Assembly (NCBI GenBank): GCA_002205965.3
Contig: NADL03000107.1
Span: forward strand, 1 to 64,000
Direction: 5' to 3'
Origin: Kappaphycus alvarezii
Taxonomy: Eukaryota; Rhodophyta; Florideophyceae; Gigartinales; Solieriaceae
Length of the DNA: 64,000 bases
The notes under the pieces are model-generated. The model did no database searches. It was not told the origin of the DNA and saw only the letters and a list, made by a program, of their open reading frames with translations. Both the position numbers and the translations under genes were made by a program. Positions within the stretch are counted from its first letter, which is position 1. Every line of letters starts with the position of its first letter. Positions 53,957 through 64,000 of this stretch are shown one piece after another.

Positions 53957-55159
53957 ATGGATCTCAACGCTGCTCGTATAACGTTCACAGGGGGCAAGAA
54001 TGAAGACGTTGAGGAGTTTCTCTATACATATGTCAACGTTGTGATGCGTGAGAAGAGCGATGAAGAGAAGGCCGAAAGTATCTTCGCCTATCTTCATGGT
54101 GACGCAAAGCACAAATATAAGGCCAAGTTTATCAACGGGTGGTCTCTTAACGGGAATGGGCGTAACTTCGGTGAGGTATGTGAGTGGCTTGTGAAAGAAT
54201 ATGCTAAGGAGGTAGAACCAGATGAGATGATTCGTACCGCCATAGAGGCCCGGCTCAACTTCGACGATTTGTTAAGCTCATTGGTATACTTGTGTGATCT
54301 CTATGAAAAGGCTGGGTTCAACGCCCAAGCCAAGTACGGAATGCTGCGTAAGGCGGCGATGGGGGATAAGCGGCTCTCCGATTTCCTCCTCATCAAGGGC
54401 CCTCACACTTTTAATGAACTGAAGGGTACCATAGTAGAATTTGTCAAAAATTCGGAGACGTTTCAGTCACTAAGTGAAATACCGAGGGAAACCCGTACAT
54501 CTATGCCGATCGTGCATCCTGAAAAGAATTATCAAAGGCCAGCTACTAGCGCAGCAGCATTGGAATCAGTCAGGAGCGATGTCAAAAACTTGGAAGAAAG
54601 GTTGGAAACCCGATTCGATAATCGACTTGACATGATAACCTCGCAGTTGGAAAGCCTTACTCTTACCATTAAGAAGAACCAGTCTGGGGCCCCCAAGGCC
54701 GCAGAAGTCTGTTCCTACTGTCACAAGCCTGGACACTTTGCAAATAGGTGTCCTGATAATCCACATAGAAACACTCGTTGTGGAAAGTGCGGTCGTTACG
54801 GGCATCATGAAAGTAACTGCTGGTCTAAAGACAACAGAAGAGCAAATTTATCGGACGCGAGGAGTGAGTCAGGACCAGAGATGAAAATCTTACAAAACAG
54901 GAAGGATCAAAGGTTGGCGGATGCCGGTAACGTATCCATCGCTGAAGAAATCAGTCAAGTTAATGTGACAAAAAGGGATGGGGAAGGGAACGTTTTGTCG
55001 AAAAAACCTAGGCTAGATTATGGAATGCTGGAGCATATCCCAGCACCTGTACCTCCTCGAACCAAGAGGCTTGATCAAGTTGTTCCAGGGTGGGAAACAC
55101 TTCGGCCAAGAAGACGAGAAAGAGTAAGAAATTTAAGAGTATCCCGAAGGACGTACTAG
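53957..55159 (+). CDS. gag polyprotein of gypsy copy 2 (400 codons)
   Basis: Start at the ATG 89 bp after the LTR; the frame is open to 55159. The N-terminal two-thirds is a capsid-like helical region (EEFLYTYVNVVMREKSDEEK; LYEKAGFNAQAKYGMLRKAA). Residues about 198-240 form a predicted coiled coil (SVRSDVKNLEERLETRFDN). Two perfect CCHC zinc knuckles follow at residues 252-265 (CSYCHKPGHFANRC) and 275-288 (CGKCGRYGHHESNC), which bind the RNA genome. The last 20 or so residues run into a different frame from the protease region, so gag and pol were probably continuous or linked by a frameshift before a one-base change near 55090. This is the only intact gag in the window. Confidence 0.9.
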   Translation: MDLNAARITFTGGKNEDVEEFLYTYVNVVMREKSDEEKAESIFAYLHGDAKHKYKAKFINGWSLNGNGRNFGEVCEWLVKEYAKEVEPDEMIRTAIEARLNFDDLLSSLVYLCDLYEKAGFNAQAKYGMLRKAAMGDKRLSDFLLIKGPHTFNELKGTIVEFVKNSETFQSLSEIPRETRTSMPIVHPEKNYQRPATSAAALESVRSDVKNLEERLETRFDNRLDMITSQLESLTLTIKKNQSGAPKAAEVCSYCHKPGHFANRCPDNPHRNTRCGKCGRYGHHESNCWSKDNRRANLSDARSESGPEMKILQNRKDQRLADAGNVSIAEEISQVNVTKRDGEGNVLSKKPRLDYGMLEHIPAPVPPRTKRLDQVVPGWETLRPRRRERVRNLRVSRRTY

Positions 55160-55167
55160 AATATGTG

Positions 55168-55957
55168 AAGAAGTACAATTTGGTGGCTGAGCTTGCATCG
55201 GCCCCAACTGGGATAACGTTTGGTCAACTTTTGAGGGGCGACGCAGAGGATGCGAGAAAGAACTCAAAAAAATTATCAGGTCTAATAAGTCCGCTAAGGG
55301 TAAGAAACTGTTTCTTCAATCGGCCTCGACAGCACCAAGACGTCTTAAACTAGTACCAGTCAAAGTATTGGGAATGCAAACCCAAGCTCTTTTCGATTCG
55401 GGCGCTGTTCCAAACCTTATTCAGAAACTTTGGTGACAGATTAGGTCTGAAATTATTCCAACTACTCGAAGAATAACTGTGGCGGATGGAACCGTCTCAA
55501 AATGCATGGGCACTGTTAACAAGGTTTCCGTGTTCTTTGGGGACTCTAAAGTTGATGTAGACTTTCTGTCATGCCTATCTCCCTTTCGATGCAATCATTG
55601 GCTCCTACCATGGAAAGACTAGGGACCTGCATTGACTTGGGCAACCAAATCGTTTCAGTTAATGTTGACGGCAGAAACGTGAAGATGCCCCTGGATTTCG
55701 ACAAAAGCACACATCCGGAAGATCTAAGAGAGACGGACAGTGAAGATTTCACTTCTAGCTATGACAGCGAAGATTCCGAACCAACTAACACTTTCGGAAG
55801 TGAGAAAGGGTACGCTCGGGGGACAATGAACATGACATGGGACGATTATGATTCTGGGTTTGAAACAGATGAAGAATGGAATTCTAGGGTAGGTTTGACA
55901 CCTGAATGTGTTTCTTTTTGCGATAATATCGAATCAAAGGACGGAATTCGGGCATGA
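55168..55957 (+). pseudogene. Protease and acidic linker, gypsy copy 2
   Basis: YNLVAELASAPTGITFG and then LFDSGAVPNLI (Asp-Ser-Gly codons 55395-55403) mark the retropepsin. A stop follows soon after (LW then TGA near 55433), where copy 1 reads on. The acidic Ser-rich spacer (55571-55957) is then open from MPISLSMQSL; it is cut short by a one-base loss near 55950 relative to copy 1. Confidence 0.8.
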
Positions 55958-56196
55958 AAGAAGATTACAATTGCACGGAAAACAAGGAATATATCGAATT
56001 CCATATCTGAAGATGTGAGCACGCCGGAAGAGGTCCTTCAAAATTTGGAGGGTGAGGATCAAGAAAAGGACCAGCGCCAAATTGGAGAAATTCAAGAAAA
56101 AGTACAGCACCTTCCACCCCCGCCTCAATGATAATATCCGACATGTTAACATCTTCCGAAGTAATTGCATGGAGCGTTTCGATTTAAGACAAGCAA

Positions 56197-57844
56197 GTGT
56201 ACCGGTCACTCACTCATTTGAACTTACCGATACAACCAATTTACCACAGGCCTAGACGTCAACCGCCAAAATATGACCAATTTATCTCAGAGAATGTTAC
56301 AAGTATGCTGGAAAATGATATCATTCGGCCAGTTTCATCCCCATGGTCATTTCCAGTCGCACCAAAGAAGGATGGAAAGCTGCGTTTTTGCGTCGATTAC
56401 CGACAACTGAACCAGAGAATGATACCCGATCGATTTCCGATTCCGAATATGGAGGAAATCCTCGAGGACTTGAAGGACGGGAGATACTTCACCTCAATTG
56501 ATCTTTACACTGGTTATTGGCAGATTCCATTGGATGAAAAATGCAAGGAAAAAACAACTTTTACCAGCAAAGCCGGTACATTCAGGTTCGAAGTGATGCC
56601 TTTTGGTCTCATGAATGCCCCAGCTACATTCCAAAGAATGATGAACGAGGTTTTGAAAGGACTTCCATTTGCAAGAGTTTATATCGATGATGTAGTGATA
56701 TTCTCAAAAACCTTGGATCAGCACATATCGCATGTCAAGACTGTGGTGGAAAATAGCTGCGTACAGCCTGAAAATTAAGTTAAGCAAATGCTTCTTTGCG
56801 AAAACGTCTATCTATCATATCGTCGATCAAGAGGGAATTAAAGTGGATCCAGAGAAAACGAAAAAAATCAAGTTGGCACCAAGGCCCGCTTCAAAGACGG
56901 AGGTTCGAAGCTTCTTAGGACTGGCCTCATATTACAGGAGATTTATCAAAGATTTCGCCAAGACTGCAGCACCGTTACATGCCAGCACAACAAAGAACGG
57001 AAAATTTTTATGGAACAAGGAAATGCAAACCGCATTTGAAGAGCTTAAAGATAAGCTATGTGTCCCCCCAGTGCTCATGTATCCAGATTTCAAGAGACCA
57101 TTTGTTGTGGAGACAGATGCCTCAGAACGGTCTTTGGGTGCCGTTTTGTCCCAAAAAGATGAAAACGGAAGACTACACCCGGTTCAATTCGCAAGTCGCA
57201 CTCTGAATGATGCGGAAAGGAGATACTCAGTCTGCGAAAAAGAAGCGCTCGCTGTTGTCTTCGCACTGAAAAAGTTTCGCGTATACCTTTTATCACTCGA
57301 GAAATTTGTCTTGATAACTGATCACCAGGCACTTAAGACAGCATTCCAAAAGAAAGATGTACATCACCGCTTGGCCCGATGGCTCGACATTTTCGCAGAA
57401 TATCGGTTTGAAATTGTGTATAGGCCCGGACGCAATAATCAGCCTGCCGACTACCTATCCCGCTTGAGGGATCCACTGATTCCAAATGAAAAAGCTTCCG
57501 AGAACATCGTCGGAGTTGCCGAGGTGCAAGTGCCGAACAATAACGAGTACGAAGCTAATATTGACGGACTAATTAAATTCCTGGATGGACTAGAAATGAG
57601 AAAGGTTGATATTGAACACAGAAATTGGGTACGCAGGAATCAAAAGGCTTTTACACTATGGAATGGGAAACTCTTCCGACACACGAAAGCCGGTCCTCGA
57701 CTAGTGGCCCCTTTGAAAGAAAGAATGAAGATCTTGAGGACTTTTCATGATGAGTTAGGGCATTGGGATCTCGAAACAACCAAAAATTCGTTACTGAGAG
57801 ATTCTGGTGGCCCAGTATCCATAAGGACGTCTATAACTTCGTGA
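56197..57844 (+). pseudogene. Reverse transcriptase and RNase H, gypsy copy 2
   Basis: Frame 56197-56778 covers the RT fingers and palm (FPVAPKKDGKLRFCVDYRQL; FGLMNAPATFQRMMNE) with the YIDD box at 56680-56691. Frame 56732-57844 covers thumb and connection (TEVRSFLGLASYYRRFIKDF) and RNase H (VVETDASERSLG; CEKEALAVVFAL; TDHQALKTAF), ending in the integrase zinc-finger start HDELGHWDLETT. One base is lost near 56748, and a short deletion removes part of the segment before HIVDQEG. RT and RNase H residues are otherwise intact. Confidence 0.9.
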
Positions 57845-58794
57845 AAAGCTGCGACAACTGTCAAAAATTCACGCCAATACGAAAGTATAAGACAACTCTA
57901 GGCTTTCCAGTTTCCGGTCTCTTTGAAACCTTTTCAATTGACTTTGCCGGCCCATTCAAGGAAACCTCTTCCGGAAACAAATATCTCCTTATAGGGGTGG
58001 AACATCTTACTGGATGGCCAATAGCAGTTGCAGTTGAGGAGGCCAATGCTGAAGTGGTCCTGAGATTCATCGAAAAAGAAATAATTGAACCGTTTGGTCT
58101 TCCAAAAAGGATCATCTCGGATAACGCACTTTGTTTTACTGCAACTTCACTGCTTCGTTTCTTGGAAGAAAAAGGTATTCAGCTAAAGACAGTTCTCGCA
58201 TATGCTCCTATGTCAAACGGAAAGCGGAGAGGATGGTTGGAACCATCAAACGATCAATATCGAAAACTATGTCCGAGAATGAAATCCAGTGGGAAGATGC
58301 CTTACCAAAAGTGTTATACGGCTATCGGCGAAGAAGAGGAAGAAGTGGACGGTCACCGTTTGAGCTAATGTACGGAAGAGCTCCTAGAATGTTACAGAGA
58401 GATATGGAAACAAATGTTATCGATGAAGAGAGTAGAGAGGTCGAACTATTGGCCACCGAAAGCTGGAGATCACACCGCGCGCTAACACAGACAAGAAATA
58501 AGGATGAAGAGCCTCCAGTCCAAACTTTCTCAGTCGGCTCTAAAGTACTTGTAGCACACGGAAAAGCAATGCAACAGGCTGTGAAGTGGCCGGCTTTCCA
58601 AACAAAGTACTCGAACCCTTGCATCGTCACGGAGGAAAGACACCCGCATTATAAGCTCTGTTCAAGCTCAGGGAAGAGATCAAGGAGGGCAATCCATGCA
58701 CGTCGTCTGGTCCCTTACCATCAGAGGCCTGAAGAATTCCTTCTCACACAGGACTATGCGCAACCACGAGGCATACTCATCTTTAACTATAGAA
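57763..58794 (+). pseudogene. Integrase, gypsy copy 2
   Basis: Zinc-finger Cys pair SCDNCQKF; core Asp residues in FSIDFAGPF (codon 57940-57942) and RIISDNALCF (58120-58122); the Glu in KAERMVGTIKRS after a one-base loss near 58220. The second frame (58131-59054) runs without a stop through SPFELMYGRAPRM, the C-terminal module GSKVLVAHGK and RRLVPYHQRPEE, and straight into the tandem-domain extension. No stop codon separates integrase from that extension. Confidence 0.88.
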
Positions 58795-59854
58795 TGATTC
58801 CTATGGGAGGAAAAAGGGCCTGGGAATGGATCATCTCGATTACGCGTGACTACTACGAACTCCACGTAATCATCCATTTCTACATTAATATATGCCTATG
58901 TTTTCGTACGTTGAACGGACCATTGCTACCTCAAGAAGATTTCCGACTATTGATCAGAGTTCTATTCTCATTCCAAAACGGAAGGTTCACGGAAGCAGGT
59001 CCAGAGTTTGTGGAAGTCATATATCATTACTCTATAGGAGGTATGGAATGGTAGCTATCGGAGACTTGTCGCAAACATATCTGAACATTATCCGTCCAGT
59101 TTACGTATTTCTCAAGAACAACCAAGATGTGCGACTGAGAGGTTACAGCTTGCCCCCTGATATGGAATATCGACTGGTCCCATATCCTCTATGGGAACCT
59201 TACGTTGCTCCGCTCAGAAATACAACCTCAGCCGAAGACCAGGATCCTCCCGAGGCCGTGATGATGATACGAGCTGGACCATCAAGTGATCGGGGCGGAT
59301 CATCGAAGAGGGCAAGGCGTCGGGAGCAGCGAGGAAGATCGCCAAGAAGATCGCCTCAAACACCGCCTAGTCTCCCAGGGGGAAACTATGCATCCTTAAT
59401 TATTGGACGGCTACCAATTAGACGTTGGCTTCGCGAAATGACAGAGGACCCACGAGAAGCAGAAGTAATTTCCTTTTTTGCAATTAGTATTTGCATGTGC
59501 TTCCAGACCATTCACGGGGCGCACCTTACTCGTGAGGACTCAGTCCTTATGTTGCGAGTTTTTTTCTCCTTCAGATACCCGTTTCTGGACCCGTTGCCAG
59601 AAAAGTTTGCATACTACGTTTATTACCTCACATTTGGAAGGTTTGGAGAAGTGAAACGGGAGGAGCTCATTAGAGAACACTATGAAACCATACGCCGAAT
59701 CTACGAAACTCTTGACCAAGGAGATGAGCCGGTCATCGCACGGTACACACTCTCTCATCATATTGGAAATGAGCTACTACCATATCCTTATAGTGAACCC
59801 TATACTCTCCCTGATGAATGGATAGAACTCCCACAAGAACAACAAGAGCAGTGA
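58795..59854 (+). pseudogene. Tandem-domain C-terminal extension of gypsy pol, copy 2
   Basis: Continuous with integrase through unit 1 (to 59054), then one base lost at about 59037 moves the reading to the frame 58892-59854. That frame carries the end of unit 1 (LVPYPLWEPYVAP), the Arg/Ser-rich linker (GGSSKRARRREQRGRSPRRS) and all of unit 2 (ISICMCFQTIHGAHL ... LLPYPYSEPY), ending in a Gln/Glu-rich tail. Unit pairs align over their whole length, with the strongest blocks at I-x-I-C-x-C-F, E-D-x-x-L-x-x-R-V-x-F-S-F and L-x-P-Y-P-x-x-E-P-Y. It replaces the position of a chromodomain in chromoviruses. Basic linker could act in nuclear entry or nucleic-acid binding (inference). Confidence 0.78.
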
Positions 59855-59887
59855 CGAGCCGGGACGTTCGTCTTGAGCGGGAGGGCG

Positions 59888-60607
59888 TGATGTGCGCAAA
59901 TTCGCACACGAAAAAATTTAGATGAGGACCATAATTGTATACAGTATTGGAACTGGGAAGATATTTTTACAGTTTTTGAATTTGCAAGATATTTTTAATT
60001 TGGGTGAGTGTGGCAAATTCATCGGTTGATTTTTTATTTTAGGACACGCTGTCATAGTGGATGTCAGTACAGTTCTAGGTTGTGGGTGATACTACGAGTG
60101 ACTCTGAAAGGTCTATATAATGGCCACATCAATTCCCACCCCTGGCCGATGGGTGGCTGGCATGGGTATGGCACCTAGATATTTACCTTGAGGAAATATC
60201 TTCTAATGGTCTCTCTGGTTCACACGATTCCCGTGAATGCGTTTTATGGTATTTAGTATGTTTGATTGAGACTTTAGGATTAGCCGAAAGGTCTATATAA
60301 GCTGAGTAAAGTGCTTCCTCCTTGAGAGGTCAAGCAAGTTGGCAGACAACTTCAGGTCAAGCTCCGAGTAGTAGGAAGTTGAGAGTCAACTTCAGACCCT
60401 AGAAAACTTTTTCCTAAGCTGGTCGCAGAGCATCAGTGGTAGACCCTGCCCCTTTTATACTTGCTTGTAGCCCTCTCAACTCTCTCCCATATACACTCCT
60501 TTTTATTTGTTCAACTATACCACGGTAGCACTTTTGTCGCTCGCAACACCTCCGTCTTGGGGTAGTTGGTTCTAAGTATCTCTTCTCCCGACGATTTACC
60601 CTAATCA
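59888..60607 (+). repeat. Right LTR of gypsy copy 2 (720 bp)
   Basis: Starts after GAGCGGGAGGGCG (purine tract) and ends TAATCA. Nearly identical to its left partner. Confidence 0.93.
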
Positions 60608-61712
60608 CCTACCTCACTTATCAGTGAAGCACCCCAAATTTCCTCCCCCCTCTAAGAGAATGGCGTCCGAAAGCTTTTCCCGTTGTCACGGCGCTGGCAA
60701 GGGCTGTCGCAAATAGAGCCATGGAGCATTTCTCGAGGGCGAGATCAATTCTTTTGCAACGGCACGCCGCACTACTGGTTTCCTTGAACGCGGCTAGTTT
60801 GCTATTCTTTGTTACACAACGCCTTCCTCACATAGTAATCAGCCCTCCAAGCCCCCACAGCAAACACACCCCCGATCCCCTCTTTCCAATTATTAAACTA
60901 ACCTTTTTCCCCACTGTATCCTCTAATGCAACCACTGTACCGTAGATTTCCGCAGCAAAGACAGCACAATATTTATATTGACTACCTAATAAGAGGCCTT
61001 CTACGGGCTGTGAAGCATTTCAGACGGTTTGCGGTAGTGTTACCTCAATGAAGACACCTTAGAGGAATGAATCGCTTCGCACTTTTCCTGGGATCTTCTC
61101 CGCGGCCCAATTATTTAAGCATCTTTTCAAGAAACGGGTCCCCTCCCAAGCAGCCCTTTCTGTAAGTGTTGAAGGCATACGAATTTAATCAAACAAGAAG
61201 CAGTACTTACAGTGGAAGCGGAATTCTGTACGCCCATGTGCCCTGCGGAGCAATAACATTAGTGGGTCCGCCGGCCAGGCGCCACTATCTTGGTTTCTTC
61301 GGAACGCGTCGATGATGCCATCTGGTCGAACTGCAGCATCTACGAAACGAGACGTGTCCATCTTGAGTAATCAAAGAACGGCGAGTCAAACTGCCATGTG
61401 AAGCAGGGTTATGCATAGCAGCACCATCCAAACGCTCAACTCCTCTCCTCGTCGACAAAGTACCAAACCGCCGTTGTTGTCCTCCTATTTCCCTAACGAA
61501 AACATTGACTGCAGTGGACCTTGAAAGTTTGTAGTGTTTATCATGATCGCACTCAACAAGCCCTGGTACCGAAATGCTCTTCCCCGGTCGGTGATATCAA
61601 AACTTCCCGTACTTCCGACCCACAAATGTGGACCGGATTAAGTCGCTTGAAACAACACGAAATCTAAGGTCGACCCTCCGAGTGCAGATGAAACTACAGG
61701 CACATTGAAGAC
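60608..61712. other. Intergenic with a dispersed repeat
   Basis: No gene recognised. The stretch 60806-60896 resembles 63210-63300 (shared GTTACACAACGCCTTCC, TCAGCCCTCC, AGC, CCC, CAGCAA). Confidence 0.4.
60806..60896 (+). repeat. Dispersed repeat, first copy
   Basis: Shares GTTACACAACGCCTTCC and, about 25 bp later, CAGCCCTCC-AGC-CCC-CAGCAA with 63210-63300, in the same orientation. Confidence 0.55.
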
Positions 61713-62446
61713 TCATTTGCAATCAGAGTCAGTGAAGCATGAGGATCCTTGAGAGCCATCAGTGGCACAGAGCAACAGCAGGGGAGGGCGATGGACGAGT
61801 ACAGACACAACAGCTTTGGCTTTCATCTCTGCAAGGCATAACAGAACAGGCAAGATCGTTTCTGGGCGACGGCTGCACTGGGCTCGAGCGCGGGACGTTG
61901 GAACGCAGTCGCAGCGATTAAGACGTTGGACAGAATAGTGAGAGGAAAATGGAAAAGGGTGAGAAGAATCAGGAGGAGAGTGGGGATGGTTTGGGTCGCA
62001 GTCATTGGAAAGGGTAAGAGGACGGCCGATGTTAAAGATGAGCGTCTGAGGATGGCGATGAGTGATAGCGAAAAGAAGTGTAATTATCAGGATAATTCGG
62101 TTAAGAACAAGTAACAGTTTGAGATCAGGAAGGCCGCAGATCTGATGGCATTCAAACTCCTTGGGCACCGTTGAATTGGTGGACGAAACATGCTGTTCTG
62201 CTCAAGTTCTATTTCGAATGCTCTTTGCCGTTTGTATTGCTTGCTGCGTTGTTGACGCCCTTTGATGATTACATAGTCTTTTAGGTAAGATGCAGACGAA
62301 CAGTAGACCATGGCTATGATGACATACATAAATGGGAACTGGTTGAAGACAGCAAGAATACAGTAAAAGGGGCCAAATTGCCGGAGGAGGGTAATGGGTT
62401 TGCTACCGACTGGTGTATCAATTTGATGAATGCTTCGAACTTGCAT
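61713..62446 (-). pseudogene. Possible membrane-protein family copy D, decayed
   Basis: Minus strand. Frame 62087-62446 has a hydrophobic stretch (FPFMYVIIAMVYCSSASY) where copies A/B have their first helix. Frame 61713-62168 begins with LKLLLVLNRIILIITLLFAI, comparable with the RLLL plus second-helix segment. An alternative frame gives FPLTILSNVLIAATAF, comparable with LTSVSNLVATF of copy B. The polar domain and C-terminal helix are not recognisable. Resemblance is mainly in layout, so this is tentative. Confidence 0.25.
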
Positions 62447-62772
62447 TCAAATTAGTGGCAGGATCTGCGATAATCTAATGTGCTGGTTCAAAATATCCCG
62501 GAGCAATTTGCTCTTCCATCCCTATCGAGCAATTTGATAGACTTCCATGTAAGGCTAACCTTCTTTGGAATAATAATCACCATCAATCAAGATTTTGAAT
62601 AGATTTTCTTCTGCAATCGTTTTAACTCTTCAACAGGAAATGCATGACAGCAGCGTTTGCAGAAAAACTGCAAGGTGAACGCATTAAACTTCCTTCCCAG
62701 GGTACATGGAGTCAACTGAAAGGCCGGAGGAAAAGACGTATTGGTTCCTCTGAGGAAACTGAAAGGTTCATA

Positions 62773-62875
62773 CTGTACCTGTACAGTACTTTATTGTTTT
62801 ACAGTGCATACAGTACAGTATAATAAACTATATTACAGAAGATTTCCACGGTTTTTTATCATACTGTACAGTATG
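62773..62875. repeat. TACTG/CAGTA pentamer palindrome cluster
   Basis: Several units: TACTGTACCTGTACAGTACT, ACAGTGCATACAGTACAGTA and ATACTGTACAGTATGAT. Confidence 0.7.
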
Positions 62876-64000
62876 ATATCGAATTTCAAACAACTGCTCA
62901 TTTCCGAAAGCGTCGAGAGTTCCAACTTCGTTTGTCTAGGCACTTACAGTATGCCGCATCACGTCGAAACTTCCACTCCCACCAAGAGATCCACGACTGC
63001 TCTACGCGCTTTGCCTACTGCTTTGCAAAGAATCCACGCCGTCCACACCAAGAATGCTGTTCGCACATTATAATATTTCCTCCGCCTTGAGCCACTGCTT
63101 GTATTATGCATCGTGCCACATGGTTGAGTGCAAGCTCATACGACTCATAACCTTTGTACCCTCGCAGTAAACCCATCCACTTCCTTTGGGAAATGATGAC
63201 GTCTGCTATCTTTTGTGTTACACAACGCCTTCCAAACAAACTGCCCTTATCTCAGCCCTCCGAGCTCCCGCAGCAAGCAAACCCTCTATTTTCCTTCCTT
63301 TGGGGAATGACTCCACTTTCCAACCTTCCACGGCGGTCTTTTACGGATTATAGGATGGTAGATCTTTGCGAGTTGTTCAGTATGGCACAGAAGCGTGCGG
63401 GAGGTATTCAGAAATTAATTACGAGTGCAGGCGGCGGTTGGAAACCTGTCCGCGTCTGCATCACTTGGAGACTACACGCGAAACGGGTAACGAAGTCGAG
63501 AGACTCTTGTTGAACTGTTGAGGGGAGGAAACGCGACGAGAAGCAAGCGAAGGAAGCAAGGCGGTGGAAGAAACCCGGGCCGTCGTTGCCAAGGCGCCAC
63601 AGATATCAATCCCGACAGGAGAGAGGAGGATATCGTTTGGTCGCAGTAGAGAGCGTAGTTCTTCCCCATTACTGTGTCAGCACACCTTTTGAGTCGATTG
63701 TAGTTGACTGGAAAACTTTAAGTTGATCGAATATATCTTCCAACAGTAAAAACCCCCCAAACTTTTCCCTTTCCAATCTCAAAAACTTCCCTGGTTTTCT
63801 GCTTTCCGAATGCTTGTAGTAATCACACCGCTTAACCATTGCATTTCCAAAAATTGACCTATCTTAACTGTCCTCATTTTGTCGTGAGACTCGAGAGGGT
63901 GCTTCACTCTTTACAGGCATTGGCAGCTGTTTCCCAAGAGGAAGGGAGCGCATCTTTGCATTTAGACGAGCAGGAGGGGGTGCTCTTACAAGACTAGCGT
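62876..64000. other. Right flank without a supportable gene
   Basis: Contains the second copy of the dispersed repeat (63210-63300). A 40-codon frame near 62951-63073 (MPHHVETSTPTKRSTTALRA) and a plus frame at 63154-63513 carry no recognisable domain. No TATA or terminator stands out. Confidence 0.4.
63210..63300 (+). repeat. Dispersed repeat, second copy
   Basis: Partner of 60806-60896, 2.4 kb away in the same orientation. Confidence 0.55.

Larger units (their letters stand above)
53149..60607 (+). mobile_element. Full-length Ty3/gypsy LTR retrotransposon, copy 2
   Basis: LTRs 53149-53867 and 59888-60607, ending TATCA and TAATCA. Perfect duplication CCTAC at 53144-53148 and 60608-60612. 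Same order of domains as copy 1. From about position 13200 of copy 1 onward the two elements are nearly identical, so both insertions are recent or homogenised. gag is open throughout; pol has several one-base frame breaks, for example near 55260, 56745, 57783, 58220 and 59037. Confidence 0.95.

Noticed and set aside
57090..57332. 80-codon minus-strand ORF, identical in both gypsy copies (also 15143-15385)
   Set aside because: Antisense shadow of RNase H; conserved only because the elements are nearly identical.
60622..63909. 11-bp inverted pair GTGAAGCACCC / GGGTGCTTCAC as element ends
   Set aside because: A match of this length over 3.3 kb is expected by chance and no element-like content or target duplication supports it.

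Overview
The window is eukaryotic nuclear DNA dominated by mobile elements in many states of decay. There are no bacterial operons or rRNA genes, and I found no tRNA gene. Coding traces are intron-poor, with a few GT-AG or pyrimidine-tract/AG splice-like signals. The mix of Ty3/gypsy and Ty1/copia LTR elements, Tc1-like DNA transposons, non-LTR fragments with a nuclease-like C-terminal domain, and recurrent TACTG/CAGTA pentamer palindromes suggests a compact algal genome. A florideophyte red alga of the Chondrus type is my best guess; that is inference, not shown by any single feature.

Left part (1-10.9 kb): a Tc1-type transposon with a twice-frameshifted DD34E transposase (1138-2645); two broken, head-to-head copies of an unrecognised three-pass membrane-protein family (3175-4717 minus, 6476-7932 plus); and a non-LTR retroelement C-terminal fragment accompanied by an inverted copy of part of itself (9.6-10.9 kb).

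Centre-left (11.05-20.1 kb) is a clean nested insertion. A full gypsy element (11200-18652, 5-bp target duplication GAAAC) sits inside the left terminal inverted repeat of a second Tc1-like element (11050-20095). From 20.5 to 23.5 kb come an unrecognised frameshifted gene, a broken eIF3g-like RRM and a third membrane-family copy that keeps a likely 70-bp intron. A full-length copia element (23594-30250, duplication GATAC) follows, then a C2H2 zinc-finger fragment (about 31.9 kb) and an old gypsy relic (34.3-36.4 kb).

37.4-50.2 kb is strikingly AT-rich and gene-poor. The only thing I recognise there is a decayed copia pol (about 46.8-47.96 kb).

Right part: a solo LTR of the same gypsy family (51793-52510, duplication GACCG), a second non-LTR nuclease-like fragment (52.5-53.1 kb), and a second full gypsy element (53149-60607, duplication CCTAC) with an uninterrupted gag. 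The right end holds diverged repeats and a possible fourth membrane-family relic.

The most interesting item is in both full gypsy elements: downstream of the integrase, and continuous with it in frame in the second copy, lies a protein extension made of two diverged copies of a domain of about 120 residues joined by an Arg/Ser-rich linker. It occupies the position where chromoviruses carry a chromodomain, and I do not recognise it. Nearly every coding region is broken, mostly by single-base indels, so true decay and sequence error cannot be separated from this window alone.
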